Shown: positions 18,602-29,036 of the stretch, piece by piece | Numbering within the stretch: the first letter of the stretch is position 1 | Layout of the letters: each line of letters starts with the position of its first letter | Source: Pseudomonas viridiflava | Lineage (GTDB): Bacteria; Pseudomonadota; Gammaproteobacteria; Pseudomonadales; Pseudomonadaceae | Direction: 5' to 3' | Assembly (NCBI RefSeq): GCF_900601905.1 | Contig: NZ_UWFA01000175.1 | Location: 41,798-105,797, forward strand | DNA: 64,000 bases | Program-made: the position numbers and the translations under genes | Notes under the pieces: model-generated | Seen by the model: the letters and a program-made list of their open reading frames with translations, nothing else | Databases searched by the model: none | What the model was told of the DNA's origin: nothing

Positions 18602-19450
18602 TCAGAGTTGACGCATCAGCTCTCGCACCAGCCGCTCGAATTCCTCCACCGAGGAGGCCTTGGCATCCAGAGGCCGAATGCGTATCAGCTTGGTGTTGGC
18701 TGCGCGGAAAATGGCGTCCTTCAACAGGTCATTCGCTTGCGCCTGGGGATCATCGTGGAAGCTGCTGTCCAGCTCAATGAAGTACTTCGGCACATAGCCA
18801 CTGCCCACGTCGAACACGACGCTGTCGACTATTCCCCGGAAGAAGTATGACCGGGCCTTCTCCGACAGCTGATCCTTGATGGCCTGATAATCCAAAACGC
18901 AGCTTAAGGCAACGTTGGGGTATGGGTGGAAAGTCGGGAAGACCCGCCGCACCGCCTCGTAGAAATTTTCTTCCTGCTTGGACTTAAACAGCCGGATGGT
19001 CTTGGGCTCTCCCGGTGTCACTTCCGTTGCACGGACGGTCATATTCGTCCGTAGGCTCGCTGAAACCGCTTCCGGCTTGGCACGAAGGAAAGACTGGATA
19101 ATTTCTTTGGCCAGCGGGCGGTGCTGGTGCGTTTGAGCATAGTTGAGCAGGGCTGTGTGCTTGGTCTCTTGCATCAGCTTCAGTCGTTCATCAACGAAGC
19201 GATCCACAAAGCCCTGGCTGAAGCCATGCTGGTTCAGCTCAATGATCAGATTGGTGTATTCGAATTGCCTGGAGCGCTCAGCAGGTGGCAGTGGCTCAGC
19301 GAAAGTGAAGAATTCCGACTCAAAGAAGCCGGTCATTTGTGTCAAAAAGGGATCCTGCACCTTGGCTTTCTTCTTCTGGTAGATGATTTTGCCAATCGCC
19401 TCCCAGTCCTTCTGCGCCAACAACGTAAACCATTGCTCTCTGTCTTCCAT
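18602..19450 (-). CDS. DUF2726 nuclease-like protein
   Basis: 282 residues. The C-terminal ~130 residues match the DUF2726 pattern: SKQEENFYEAVRRVFP, a 'PNVALSCVLD' strand, RGIVDSVVFD, YFIELDSSFHDD and a closing TKLIRIRPLDA. The Glu, Asp and E-x-D spacing resembles PD-(D/E)xK nuclease folds. The N-terminal ~140 residues are helical and unrecognised. It stands alone between the kinase stub and the integrase fragment. The end of its upstream region is abruptly replaced by integrase sequence at 19,491, so a junction runs through here. DNA cleavage in defence is plausible but not shown. Confidence 0.65.
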   Translation of the reverse strand: MEDREQWFTLLAQKDWEAIGKIIYQKKKAKVQDPFLTQMTGFFESEFFTFAEPLPPAERSRQFEYTNLIIELNQHGFSQGFVDRFVDERLKLMQETKHTALLNYAQTHQHRPLAKEIIQSFLRAKPEAVSASLRTNMTVRATEVTPGEPKTIRLFKSKQEENFYEAVRRVFPTFHPYPNVALSCVLDYQAIKDQLSEKARSYFFRGIVDSVVFDVGSGYVPKYFIELDSSFHDDPQAQANDLLKDAIFRAANTKLIRIRPLDAKASSVEEFERLVRELMRQL

Positions 19451-19490
19451 GGCTGCGCTCCACGCTTGATGCCGGACATCGAGCTAGGAT

Positions 19491-19767
19491 ATTCATACCA
19501 TTGCGCGGCAAGCTGACCGGTGCCGGCATTACGGCCAACGGCATCTACACCGTGGTGGCGGCCTACGCAAAGATGGCTGGGATTGAGGTTGCCGGTTTGG
19601 GGGTGCATGGACTCAGGGCTACTGCGGCGACCAATGCCCTGGAGCATGAGGCCGATATCGCCAAGGTTCAGGCCTGGCTAGGACATGCCAATATCAGTAC
19701 CACCAAGATCTACGACCGGCGAGAGAACCGGCCGGAGGATTCACCGACCTATAAGGTGAAGTATTAA
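19491..19767 (+). pseudogene. 3' fragment of tyrosine integrase (partner of intact copy at 27,360)
   Basis: The frame from 19,492 reads FIPLRGKLTGAGITANGIY and continues to the stop with the HGLRATAATN and GHANISTTKIYDRR catalytic boxes. It matches the last 277 bases of the intact integrase gene (28,046-28,322) base for base except for scattered, mostly silent changes. Homology starts abruptly at 19,491. The 5' two-thirds, including the first catalytic Arg, is absent. Together with the intact copy it forms a direct repeat around the copper-resistance cluster. Confidence 0.9.
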
Positions 19768-19898
19768 CCACCATTTGGCGGCTTAGTTAATGCTCAACCT
19801 GACTTTTTTGTAACCCTCAACTCAGCCAACTGAAAGCCTCTACTCGTTACCTTGGGCCCAGCGGCATGTGCCGCCTTCCCTATACAAGGTGACTCGTT

Positions 19899-20090
19899 AT
19901 GAACCTTTCCAAAGCCGTACTCCTTACCCTCGCATTCAGTATTTCCTCGGTCGCCTTTGCTGAAGGTGGTGCCGACCGTGTGTTCGCTCGGATGATGGAT
20001 GCGCAACAGACAACCCTAAGCAAAAAAGCTGAGGCGCAACTGGCTTCTGCAGATACTAAAAAAACTCAAAGCTCTAAGGCATGTTGCTAA
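19899..20090 (+). CDS. PtrA-like small secreted copper-associated protein
   Basis: 63 residues: a signal peptide (residues 1-21, cleavage likely after VAFA), then EGGADRVFARMMDAQQ, which matches the N-terminal motif of the PtrA co-regulatory family of Pseudomonas. The protein ends in a Cys pair (KACC) that could bind copper. In P. aeruginosa, ptrA is copper-induced and lies beside copRS. Here it precedes copABCD-RS, which supports the call. An AAGGTGACTC ribosome site lies before the ATG. Function in the periplasm is likely as a copper-binding or signalling peptide. Confidence 0.7.
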   Translation: MNLSKAVLLTLAFSISSVAFAEGGADRVFARMMDAQQTTLSKKAEAQLASADTKKTQSSKACC

Positions 20091-20109
20091 CCAACGCGGG
20101 TTTTCAAGC

Positions 20110-20123
20110 TTACAGAAATGTAA
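20110..20123. promoter_or_regulatory. Likely CopR operator (cop box) upstream of copA
   Basis: TTACAGAAATGTAA is a perfect inverted repeat (TTACA-GAAA-TGTAA) about 95 bases before the copA start. It has the form of the 'cop box' bound by CopR-type regulators in Pseudomonas. The encoded CopR at 24,483 is the expected binder. Confidence 0.65.
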
Positions 20124-20218
20124 TCGCGCCGCTTACGATGCTGTGACATCGTCCACTCCAGTACCTTAAACCCAGTACACGGCTTAAATGCCGTCCTTGC
20201 CTACCTGGACCCGCGCGT

Positions 20219-22057
20219 ATGGAATCAAGAACTTCTCGACGTATTTTCGTCAAAGGCCTCGCGGCTGCCGGCGTGCTAGGTGGGCTAGGCTTGTGGCGTT
20301 CGCCCAGCTGGGCGGCGTCCGGCTCGCCGGCGCTCAGCGTGTTGAGCGGTACGGAGTTCGACCTGTCTATTGGCGAGATGCCGGTAAACATCACCGGCAG
20401 GCGTCGCACAGCGATGGCGATCAATGGCGGGCTGCCGGGCCCCCTGCTGCGCTGGAAAGAGGGTGACACTGTCACGCTCCGGGTACGCAACCGGCTCGAC
20501 GCTGCAACCTCCATACACTGGCACGGCATTATCCTGCCGCCGAACATGGACGGCGTTCCAGGACTGAGCTTCGCGGGCATCGAGCCGGGTGGCGTGTACG
20601 TCTACCAGTTCAAGGTCCAACAGAACGGGACGTACTGGTACCACAGCCACTCCGGATTTCAGGAGCAGGTGGGGGTGTATGGCCCGCTCGTCATCGAGGC
20701 GAAAGAGCCCGAGCCTTTCAAGTACGACAGTGAACATGTGGTGATGCTGACCGACTGGACGGATGAAGATCCCGTCTCGCTGATGCGTACCCTCAAAAAG
20801 CAGTCCGATTACTACAACTTCCACAAGCGCACAGTCGGTGACTTCGTCAACGATGTGGCTGATAAGGGCTGGGCCGCAACCGTCGCGGATCGCAAGATGT
20901 GGGCCGAGATGAAGATGAACCCCACGGACCTTGCGGACGTGAGCGGGGCCACCTACACGTACCTGCTCAATGGTCAGGCCCCCAATATGAACTGGACCGG
21001 CTTGTTCCGTCCTGGCGAAAAGCTGCGCCTGCGGTTCATCAACGGCTCGGCTATGACGTACTTCGACATCCGTATTCCAGGCCTGAAAATGACCGTGGTA
21101 GCTTCGGATGGCCAGTTCGTGAACCCGGTTGAGGTCGATGAATTACGCATTGCCGTGGCCGAAACCTTCGATGTGATCGTTGAGCCCACTGCCGAGGCGT
21201 ACACGGTCTTTGCTCAATCCATGGATCGCACGGGCTACGCCCGCGGCACCCTAGCCGTGCGGGAAGGCTTGGTAGCCCAGGTCCCCCCCCTTGATCCTCG
21301 TCCGCTGGTCACGATGGACGATATGGGCATGGGTGGTATGGACCATGGCAGCATGGATGGCATGAGCGGCATGGATTCGGGTGCCGACGACGGCATGCAG
21401 ACCATGAGCAGCATGGGGGGCGACTCCATGCCCGCCATGGACCATAGCAAAATGTCTACCATGCAGGGTATGGAACATGGCGCTATGTCGGGCATGGACC
21501 ATGGTGCGATGGGCGGCATGGGCGGCATGGTGATGCAGAGCCACCCTGCCAGCGAGAACGACAACCCGCTGGTGGACATGCAGGCCATGAGCCCTACCGC
21601 CAAGCTGAACGATCCTGGCTTGGGCCTGCGTAATAACGGGCGCAAGGTGCTCACCTATGCCGACCTTAAAAGCACCTTCGAAGACCCTGACGGGCGTGAG
21701 CCGAGCCGGACCATTGAGCTGCACCTGACCGGGCACATGGAAAAATTTGCATGGTCGTTTGACGGCATCAAATTCGCGGACGCCCAACCTCTGATACTCA
21801 AATACGGCGAACGGGTAAGAATCGTGCTGGTGAATGACACGATGATGACTCACCCGATCCATCTGCATGGGATGTGGAGTGACTTGGAGGACGAGGACGG
21901 AAACTTCAGGGTGCGCAAGCACACCATTGATATGCCGCCAGGCTCCAAGCGCAGCTACCGTGTCACCGCTGATGCCCTGGGGCGCTGGGCCTATCACTGT
22001 CACCTGCTCTACCACATGGAGATGGGTATGTTCCGCGAAGTTCGGGTAGAGGAGTGA
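20219..22057 (+). CDS. copA: Copper-resistance multicopper oxidase CopA
   Basis: 612 residues. A twin-arginine signal ([13 protein letters not shown]) directs the folded protein to the periplasm. Copper ligands of the three cupredoxin domains are visible: [20 protein letters not shown] and [13 protein letters not shown]. Between residues ~360 and 440 lies a Met/His-rich insert (repeats like MDHGAM and MDHSKM) that binds extra copper. It probably oxidises Cu(I) to Cu(II) and sequesters copper. It is the first gene after the cop box and overlaps copB by four bases. It is complete, with no missing ligand that I can see. Confidence 0.95.
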
Positions 22058-23049
22058 GGCCAATGACTGTTTTGAATAGACTCCACGTTTGTTCACTGCT
22101 CGCGGTCAGCAGCCTGGGAATGCTCCCAGTGGGCGTGTTTGCGGCAGAGGCCGCTATGCCGGGCGTGGACCACAGCCAGATGCAAGGCATGGATCATTCC
22201 AAAATGCAGGGTATGGACCACAGCCAGATGCAGGGCATGGATCATTCCAAAATGCAGGGTATGGACCATAGCCAGATGCAGGGCATGGACTCGGACATGA
22301 CGACCATGGCCCCCAGCAAGCCTGCGGCACCGACACAAAGCCGCACGCCTATTGCGCCTGTCACCGATGCCAATCGGGCTGCGGTCTACCGAAGTGCCAA
22401 AGGCCACACTGTCCATGACGAAGCAGCTAATTATTTCCTGCTCTTCGATCAACTCGAATGGCAGGACGCCGACAACGGCAGCGTCCTTAATTGGGACGTT
22501 AACGGCTGGGTGGGTGGTGACATCGACCGGCTCTGGATTCGCTCCGAGGGCGAACGTACCAACGGCAAGACCGAATCGGCCGAGCTGCAAGCGCTGTGGG
22601 GCCATGCGATCAGTCCTTGGTGGGACCTGGTCGGCGGCGTCCGGCAGGACTTCAAGCCAGGCTCGCCGCAAACCTGGGCTGCATTTGGCCTCCAGGGCCT
22701 CGCTTTATACAACTTCGAAGCCGAAGCGACTGCGTTTCTTGGTGAAGGCGGCCAAACCGGGTTAAGGCTGGAAGGCGACTACGACATTTTGCTGACTAAC
22801 CGGCTGATTTTACAGCCCACGGCTGAGGTTAATTTCTACGGTCAGAGCGATCCTCAGCGCGGCATCGGCTCTGGCCTGTCTGAAACCGAAGTCGGCGTAC
22901 GACTGCGCTACGAAATCCGCCGCGAGTTTGCCCCGTACATTGGCGTCACCTGGAACCGCTCCTACGGCAATACAGCCGACTTTGCCCGCGAGGAAGGCGA
23001 GGACCGCAGCGAGGCCCGCTTAGTCCTGGGCGTGCGCATGTGGTTCTGA
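22054..23049 (+). CDS. copB: Copper-resistance outer-membrane protein CopB
   Basis: 331 residues: a signal peptide (to about residue 30), then an N-terminal Met/His-rich stretch made of tandem 8-residue units (MDHSQMQG and MDHSKMQG alternating), then a ~220-residue beta-barrel domain typical of CopB ending in an aromatic residue (VRMWF). It sits in the outer membrane and is thought to bind or retain copper with CopA. It is translationally coupled to copA (ATGA). The repeat number is likely to vary between strains. Confidence 0.93.
22165..22284 (+). repeat. Five 24-bp tandem units in copB
   Basis: Five consecutive 24-base units encode alternating MDHSQMQG and MDHSKMQG. Units 2 and 4 are identical, and units 1, 3 and 5 differ by one to three bases. 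This suggests that a 48-base pair of units was duplicated as a block. Such repeats can change copy number by slippage or unequal exchange. Confidence 0.9.
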
Positions 23050-23111
23050 GCCGTTCTAGTCTGAAAATCTGATCCCCCACGAACGGCCTTTTTGGGCTGT
23101 AAGGAGTTCGC

Positions 23112-23492
23112 ATGTTGTTGAACCGCACAAGTTTCGTCACGCTCTTTGCCGCTGGGATGCTGGTCAGCGCATTGGCCCAAGCCCACCCCAAGCTGGTGTC
23201 TTCGACTCCGGCTGAAGGTAGTGAAGGCGCGGCCCCTGCCAAGATCGAGCTGCATTTCTCCGAAAACCTGGTTACCCAATTTTCCGGCGCGAAGCTGGTC
23301 ATGACGGCGATGCCAGGCATGGAACACTCACCGATGGCAGTCAAAGCCGCGGTATCGGGCGGGGGTGACCCCAAGACCATGGTGATTACCCCGGCCTCAC
23401 CTCTGACGGCAGGCACCTACAAGGTCGATTGGCGGGCAGTGTCTTCCGATACCCACCCGATTACCGGTAGCGTGACGTTTAAGGTCAAGTAA
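23112..23492 (+). CDS. copC: Periplasmic copper-binding protein CopC
   Basis: 126 residues: signal peptide ending at AQAHP, with the His after cleavage being the usual N-terminal Cu(II) ligand. A beta-sandwich of the CopC family follows ([21 protein letters not shown]), with a Met-rich copper site ([12 protein letters not shown]) and the closing [13 protein letters not shown]. Length and motifs match CopC. It lies 62 bases after copB and two bases before copD, so it is in the same operon. It hands copper to CopD for uptake or to the periplasmic pool. Confidence 0.95.
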   Translation: MLLNRTSFVTLFAAGMLVSALAQAHPKLVSSTPAEGSEGAAPAKIELHFSENLVTQFSGAKLVMTAMPGMEHSPMAVKAAVSGGGDPKTMVITPASPLTAGTYKVDWRAVSSDTHPITGSVTFKVK

Positions 23493-23494
23493 AC

Positions 23495-24427
23495 ATGGAA
23501 GATCCGCTCAGCATCGCAGTTCGTTTCGCGCTGTATACCGATTTGATGATGCTGTTCGGGCTGGCCCTCTTTGGCCTTTACAGCCTACGCGGCGCAGAAC
23601 GCCGTTCGGGCGCTGTATTGCCTTTCAGGCCCCTTCTGAGCGCGACCGCTTTGATCGGCCTGTTGTTGTCGGTTGTCTCCATTGTGCTCATGGCCAAAGC
23701 CATGAGCGGTGCGTCTGAATGGCTAGAGGCTGTGCCTCACGCCGAGATGATGGTGACGCAGACGGAGCTTGGCACTGCCTGGCTCATCCGCATGGCCGCA
23801 CTGGTGGGGGCTGCTGTGACCATCGCCTTCAACCTTCGGGTGCCCATGGCAAGCCTGCTGATGGTTTCGCTGCTGGGAGGCGTGGCCCTGGCGACCTTGG
23901 CCTGGACGGGCCACGGGGCCATGGACGAAGGCTCCCGGCGCTTTTGGCACTTCAGCGCGGACATCCTTCATCTGTGGTCCTCGGGCGGCTGGTTCGGCGC
24001 GCTGGTGGCGTTTGCACTGATGCTGCGGCCCAACAAGGTCGAAACCCTACAGTCAGTCCAGGTGCTGTCGCGCACGCTCAGCGGTTTCGAACGGGCCGGC
24101 GCGGTGATCGTGGCGTTGATCGTCCTCTCGGGCGTGGTGAACTATCTGTTCATCGTCGGCCCCCAGGTCAGTGGTGTGGTGGAAAGCACCTACGGGGTGT
24201 TGCTGCTGGGCAAGCTGGCACTGTTTGGCCTTATGGTCGGATTGGCCTCAGCTAACCGCTTTGTCCTGAGCCCGGCGTTTGAACGGGCGGTCCACCGGGG
24301 CGAGTACGCGCGAGCGGCCCGCTCGATCCGCTACAGCATGGCCCTGGAACTGGGCGCCGCCGTCTTGGTGTTGGGCCTGATTGCCTGGCTTGGCACACTG
24401 TCCCCTGAGATGGAAGCGGGGATGTGA
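23495..24427 (+). CDS. copD: Copper-resistance inner-membrane protein CopD
   Basis: 310 residues with about eight transmembrane helices and the conserved CopD features: [25 protein letters not shown] and several membrane His and Met residues. It is thought to move copper from CopC across the inner membrane into the cytoplasm. It starts two bases after the copC stop, so it is coupled. It is complete and of ordinary length for the family. Confidence 0.92.
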   Translation: MEDPLSIAVRFALYTDLMMLFGLALFGLYSLRGAERRSGAVLPFRPLLSATALIGLLLSVVSIVLMAKAMSGASEWLEAVPHAEMMVTQTELGTAWLIRMAALVGAAVTIAFNLRVPMASLLMVSLLGGVALATLAWTGHGAMDEGSRRFWHFSADILHLWSSGGWFGALVAFALMLRPNKVETLQSVQVLSRTLSGFERAGAVIVALIVLSGVVNYLFIVGPQVSGVVESTYGVLLLGKLALFGLMVGLASANRFVLSPAFERAVHRGEYARAARSIRYSMALELGAAVLVLGLIAWLGTLSPEMEAGM

Positions 24428-24482
24428 GTGTGCCTGACCCTGTTTTACCGTCACACTGGGCCGGTGCCGTGGAGGGTCGAAC

Positions 24483-25169
24483 ATGAAACTGCTGGTAGCC
24501 GAAGACGAACCTAAAACTGGAATCTATCTGCAGCAAGGCCTGCGGGAGGCCGGCTTCAACGTGGACCGCGTGGTCACAGGCACAGATGCCGTTGACCAGG
24601 CGCTCAATGAAGCCTATGACCTGTTGATTCTCGACGTGATGATGCCAGGCCTTGATGGCTGGGAAGTCATCAGATGCCTTCGCACCGCTGGCCAGTCCGT
24701 ACCGGTGCTGTTTCTGACCGCACGGGACGGGGTAGACGACCGGGTCAAGGGCCTGGAGCTGGGCGCCGATGATTATCTGGTCAAGCCGTTTGCCTTTTCA
24801 GAACTGCTGGCACGGGTGCGAACGCTGTTACGGCGCGGCAGCAGCAGCCTGCAGGTTCAAACGAGCCTGCAAATCGGAGACCTTCAGGTGGATTTGCTCA
24901 AGCGTCGGGCGACTCGGGGCGGCAAGCGAATCGAGCTTACGGCCAAAGAGTTTGCACTGCTGGAACTGCTGATGCGCCGGCAGGGTGAAGTGCTGTCCAA
25001 ATCGCTGATCGCCTCCCAGGTCTGGGACATGAATTTTGATAGCGACACAAATGTTATCGAGGTGGCGATACGACGGTTGAGGGCCAAGATTGACGATGAC
25101 TTCGAGGTAAAACTGCTGCATACCTGCCGGGGAATGGGTTACATGCTAGAGGCGCAGGACGAAGGATGA
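24483..25169 (+). CDS. copR: Copper-responsive response regulator CopR
   Basis: 228 residues, OmpR class: receiver domain with acidic pair (EDE), phosphoacceptor Asp in [12 protein letters not shown], Thr/Lys switch residues ([19 protein letters not shown]) and a C-terminal winged helix ([30 protein letters not shown]). This matches the CopR/CusR/PcoR group. It overlaps copS by four bases. It probably binds the TTACA-N4-TGTAA box upstream of copA. The gap of 55 bases after copD may hold a separate promoter. Confidence 0.94.
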   Translation: MKLLVAEDEPKTGIYLQQGLREAGFNVDRVVTGTDAVDQALNEAYDLLILDVMMPGLDGWEVIRCLRTAGQSVPVLFLTARDGVDDRVKGLELGADDYLVKPFAFSELLARVRTLLRRGSSSLQVQTSLQIGDLQVDLLKRRATRGGKRIELTAKEFALLELLMRRQGEVLSKSLIASQVWDMNFDSDTNVIEVAIRRLRAKIDDDFEVKLLHTCRGMGYMLEAQDEG

Positions 25170-26545
25170 AGCCTGGCTCACTCACCCTGCGCTTGAGCCT
25201 TCTGTTTGTGGTCGCGGTCGCCGCCGTCCTAATCATTGTAGGGGTTGCCTTCAACGAGCTGAGCCGTCACCACTTTCGCGCCCTGGATGCGCAGGCGCTG
25301 GGAGAAAAGCTGGAAGCGATTACCCAGATTGCCAAGGAATCAGGCGCAAACCCGGAACTGCTCAAGGCGCGCTGGCACACCCTCCTGGGGGCACATCCCG
25401 ATCTCAGTGCTGTATTTCTGAAGACCGATGGAACGCCTTTTTTTGCAGAACCTCCCCAATCAGCGGTGCCGTCGCTCGCGCAGGCCACCCAGCGCGATGG
25501 CGTCTGGGAGTGGGAAAAAGAAGGCCGCATGTTCAGGGCCCTGACCGCCTCGGTATCGTTGCCCACTGCCAGCCCGCCGCTGACCGCGTGGCTTGTCCTG
25601 GACGTCACCACGCATATGCACTTCTTTGCCATGCTTGAACGCTGGTTCTGGGGCGTCCTATTGGCTAGTACCGTGTTAAGCGCGGCCCTGGGGTGGCTGG
25701 TCGCCAAGAACGGGCTACGCCCGGTAGCCAGGGTGACCCAGACCGCCGCCTCGATGTCCGCGGGCTCGCTAAAGGAACGCATACCCTTGGAGCCAGTGCC
25801 GGATGAGTTGCGCGCGCTCATCACCGCGTTCAATTCCATGCTCGGTCGCCTGGATGATTCCTTCATGCGCCTATCGAATTTCTCCGCTGACATCGCGCAT
25901 GAGCTTCGCACCCCGATCAGCAACCTGCGCACCCACACCGAGGTGATCCTGGCCAAAAAGCGTGCGCCCGAGGTGTACGAAGAGAACTTGAGCTCCAACC
26001 TGGAAGAGCTCAACCGTCTTTCGGGAATCATCGACGGCATGCTGTTCCTGGCCAAGTCCGACAACGGGCTAATTGTGCCTGAGGCTGTTGAACTGGATCT
26101 GAGAACAGTCATCAGCAAGCTGTTCGGCTATTACGAATTTCTGGCCGAGGACAAGGGGATTCAGCTACAAGCATCAGGCAACGCCTCGATCTTCGCGGAC
26201 AGCGTGATGATCGACCGTGTCGTGTCGAACCTGCTGTCCAATGCCCTGCGCTATACGTCGTCCGGAGAGACGATCAAGGTCAGCATCCACGATCACGGAG
26301 GAAGGGTAGAGCTTCGATTGGAAAATCCTGGCCCTGAAATAGTACCGCAGCACCTAGACCGCATCTTTGACCGGTTCTACCGGGTGGATCCGGCGCGGCG
26401 CGAAGGCGCCGGGAATGCGGGGCTGGGGCTAGCGATTGCCCGGTCCTTGATGCAAGCGCATGGCGGCACTATCTCGTGTACATCCCACGAGGGCCGAACG
26501 ACCTTCATCCTCACCTTCATGCGATCGCCTGCCCCACGAACCTGA
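25166..26545 (+). CDS. copS: Copper-sensing histidine kinase CopS
   Basis: 459 residues: an N-terminal transmembrane helix ([17 protein letters not shown]), a periplasmic sensor of ~140 residues, a second helix ([19 protein letters not shown]), HAMP, the phosphoacceptor His in [13 protein letters not shown], and ATP-binding boxes N ([10 protein letters not shown]), G1, F and G2 ([11 protein letters not shown]). It follows the heavy-metal sensor kinase (CusS/CopS) layout. Coupled to copR by an ATGA overlap. It is expected to sense periplasmic copper and phosphorylate CopR. Confidence 0.94.
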   Translation: MKPGSLTLRLSLLFVVAVAAVLIIVGVAFNELSRHHFRALDAQALGEKLEAITQIAKESGANPELLKARWHTLLGAHPDLSAVFLKTDGTPFFAEPPQSAVPSLAQATQRDGVWEWEKEGRMFRALTASVSLPTASPPLTAWLVLDVTTHMHFFAMLERWFWGVLLASTVLSAALGWLVAKNGLRPVARVTQTAASMSAGSLKERIPLEPVPDELRALITAFNSMLGRLDDSFMRLSNFSADIAHELRTPISNLRTHTEVILAKKRAPEVYEENLSSNLEELNRLSGIIDGMLFLAKSDNGLIVPEAVELDLRTVISKLFGYYEFLAEDKGIQLQASGNASIFADSVMIDRVVSNLLSNALRYTSSGETIKVSIHDHGGRVELRLENPGPEIVPQHLDRIFDRFYRVDPARREGAGNAGLGLAIARSLMQAHGGTISCTSHEGRTTFILTFMRSPAPRT

Positions 26546-26615
26546 CATGCCGGCCTGACAGCCTGGGCACCGCTAAGCCAGGCCATACCAGGCTTGGCGA
26601 ACATGAAACCGGTTG

Positions 26616-27077
26616 TCACTGCGCCGGGTAGTCAGCCACCACCTCCTGCTCGCCGGTCTTTTTCAGTCCGATGACCTGATAGGCGCTTTTATGCCCTGTT
26701 TCCATGCCCGGTGAGCCCATTGGCATGCCAGGTGCCGCCACGCCGATCAGGTCGGTCCGGCGTTCAAGCTCAGCGATCTGTTGGACCGGGACATGCCCCT
26801 CGATGAACTTGCCGTTCACCACACCGGTGTGACACGACATCAATTTCTCAGGCACACCCAGCTTGGCCTTCACCGGGCTCATGTTTTCTTCCAGATGGTC
26901 ATTAACCGTGAAGCCATTGTCCCGCAGGTAAGCAATCCACTTGGAACAGCATCCGCAATTGGGGTCCCGGTACACGTCGATCACATGCGCAGGAGCGGCT
27001 TGCGCCACTGACGCTACAGCTAGTGCCATGGCCGCGACAGTGCGCCGTCCAGCGTCAGTAAGGCTTATGAATTTCAT
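26616..27077 (-). CDS. DUF411 secreted metal-binding protein
   Basis: 153 residues: signal peptide (to AQAAPA), then a thioredoxin-like DUF411 domain with DPNCGCCSKW, LMSCHTGVVNGKFIEGHVP and a trailing GMPMGSPGME. The Cys cluster and Met residues suggest copper handling, and DUF411 genes often sit in copper clusters. I start it at 27,077 (MKFIS), because the upstream in-frame extension has no signal-peptide character. It converges on copS with 70 bases between them. The next 280 bases upstream show no gene. Confidence 0.85.
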   Translation of the reverse strand: MKFISLTDAGRRTVAAMALAVASVAQAAPAHVIDVYRDPNCGCCSKWIAYLRDNGFTVNDHLEENMSPVKAKLGVPEKLMSCHTGVVNGKFIEGHVPVQQIAELERRTDLIGVAAPGMPMGSPGMETGHKSAYQVIGLKKTGEQEVVADYPAQ

Positions 27078-27359
27078 GTGCGGCCATCCTATAAACTGAG
27101 TGATTTGCAGCTTACCTTGCATCAATGAGATTTTGGACTGCTCAAGCGTTTGCACCAGTACCCCAACGTCATCCCACATGGTATTTGGACAGGGTTGAAT
27201 CAACGCACTATGCATCGCTCGCTGCTTAATCAGTGTAAGAAATACGTTATCACCACTTATTGCCGTTTATCGGTTTTAGCAACGGCGGACTGATATAGCG
27301 ATGATTTTGTGACCGAAAGCTTTGAGAGCGATTGCAGGATAGCCAATGATGAGAACGAT

Positions 27360-28322
27360 ATGCAGGAACTGACGAAAAACCATACGAATGATCAGCGTCG
27401 GCTCACGGCGGTCGAATTTCAGACGCTGGCCAAGGTTCCAGCCGCGGTCGAGTGGTTTGCCAACCTGGACAACCCTCGAACACGACGTGCTTACCAAAAC
27501 GACCTGGAAGACTTCTGTAGTTTTATCGGCTTGGCTTCGGCCGATGAATTTCGGGTCGTGACCCGATCGCATGTTTTAGCCTGGCGAGCCCACCTCGAGC
27601 ATCGCGGTTTGGCCGGAGCCACGATCCGGCGCAAATTGGCCGCGCTGGCCAGCCTCTTTGATCACCTCCTGGAGAACAATGCGATCGCCGGCGGCAATCC
27701 AGTGCATGGGGTAAAACGTCCCAGGATAGAAAGCAATGAAGGCAAGACGCCGGCGTTGGGTGACCACCAGGCGAAGGCGCTGCTCGAGGCGCCGGATGAA
27801 ACAACACTTAAAGGGCAGCGCGACCGGGCGCTATTGGCTGTTCTTCTCTATCACGGACTGCGCCGTGAAGAAGCGGCGCTGCTGCAGGTGAGCGACATTC
27901 AGGAGCGCCGCGGTATTCAGCATCTGAAGGTTCACGGCAAGGGCGGCAAGGTGCGATACCTCCCGTTGCACCCGATCGCAGCCGGGCGTATTCATCAGTA
28001 CCTGGAAAACTCAGAGCATCATCTGGCCGAACGGAAGGTGCCACTGTTCATGCCGCTGCGAGGTAAATTGACCGGCGCCGGTATCACGGCAAACGGCATC
28101 TATGCCGTCGTCACGGCCTACGCGAAAAAGGCCGGGATTGAGGTCGACGGCCTTGGGGTTCATGGACTCCGAGCAACGGCAGCCACCAACGCCTTGGAGC
28201 ATGAAGCCGATATCGCCAAGGTCCAGGCCTGGCTGGGTCATGCCAACATCAGCACGACCAAGATCTACGATCGGCGGGAGAACCGGCCGGAGGATTCACC
28301 CACCTATAAAGTGAAGTATTAA
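27360..28322 (+). CDS. Tyrosine recombinase/integrase (XerC/D-like), intact copy
   Basis: About 320 residues with a SAM-like N-terminal domain (RTRRAYQNDLEDFC) and a complete catalytic set: HGLRREEAALL (first Arg), HGLRATAATNAL (HxxR) and LGHANISTTKIYDRR (GH...Tyr). The ATG at 27,360 is my choice; a GTG at 27,309 would add 17 residues. A 3' fragment of a closely related gene lies at 19,491-19,767 in the same direction, on the other side of the copper cluster. The gene may have carried the cluster in an earlier mobile unit. No att site is identified. Confidence 0.9.
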   Translation: MQELTKNHTNDQRRLTAVEFQTLAKVPAAVEWFANLDNPRTRRAYQNDLEDFCSFIGLASADEFRVVTRSHVLAWRAHLEHRGLAGATIRRKLAALASLFDHLLENNAIAGGNPVHGVKRPRIESNEGKTPALGDHQAKALLEAPDETTLKGQRDRALLAVLLYHGLRREEAALLQVSDIQERRGIQHLKVHGKGGKVRYLPLHPIAAGRIHQYLENSEHHLAERKVPLFMPLRGKLTGAGITANGIYAVVTAYAKKAGIEVDGLGVHGLRATAATNALEHEADIAKVQAWLGHANISTTKIYDRRENRPEDSPTYKVKY

Positions 28323-28350
28323 TTGAAGTGATCGAGGCCTAAGCGGCAGC

Positions 28351-28557
28351 TCACCCACGCGCACTGCCAAGGATGTGGTGCAACGCTGCCCATGGATGAT
28401 GACCTTCCACATCGCTGGCTGGACAGGTGTCGGCATGTAGAAAGGGGCTTTCGCAGTCTTCCAGCGCTTGGCTTTCCATGCAGCCAGTGCATACAGCACG
28501 TCCGGCAACGATCGACCATCGACCGTTCCGTTCCTCAACACCTCGTTCAGTCTCCAC
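28351..28557 (-). CDS. Possible small Cys-containing protein
   Basis: A 68-residue frame with a GTG start and a strong ribosome site (TGAGGAG, eight bases before the start on the minus strand). It contains a C-x-x-C pair (VCTGCMESQ) and further Cys and His residues (CESPFLHADTCP), which suggests a small zinc-binding protein. I do not recognise the family. The coding call rests mainly on the ribosome site and the Cys pattern, so it is tentative. Confidence 0.35.
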   Translation of the reverse strand: METERGVEERNGRWSIVAGRAVCTGCMESQALEDCESPFLHADTCPASDVEGHHPWAALHHILGSARG

Positions 28558-29036
28558 TGTTTCGACTCCTCAGCGTACGTTTGTTAGATGCTGAAGGTAG
28601 CGCTGTGCGGGCCGATTTGATACGCCCAAAACCATACCCTTGTTTGAGTTGTAAGCCATGCGCACCAACCAACAAAGCGACGCCTGTTGGTCGGCTTATT
28701 AACGGCAGCTTTCGGCCATAAGCAGACCTTCGCCCGCATATTTACGATGCCCTACCGTTCTAATTGGCGTTGCCTCAGAATATCGGTCCACTAGCGGCTG
28801 GATGGAACCACCATGCGCATCGTCACAGACTCCCGGCCAAACGAAATCCTCAGGCTGGCGTTACGGGAATACGTCCAAGGTGTACCGTACCTCGGCCCCA
28901 TTTTTCGTTGAAATGATCCATCAAAGATTTATGAGGCGCGGCGGCTGTATGTTGGCGAAAATATCAGGTGTGTATTCTTCTGGTTTGCGCCACTGACAAA
29001 GCCAGTGGCGTAAGCCAGCCTATTAATTATTTGACG
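28558..29036. other. Intergenic region
   Basis: About 480 bases without a supported gene. A short frame near 28,812 (RIVTDSRPNEILRLALREYVQG) may be the stub of a lost gene, but nothing continues it. No repeat or clear site is seen. Confidence 0.4.

Noticed and set aside
21251..22096. His-rich frame opposite copA that looks metal-binding
   Set aside because: The His residues are antisense CAT codons of the Met-rich copA region.
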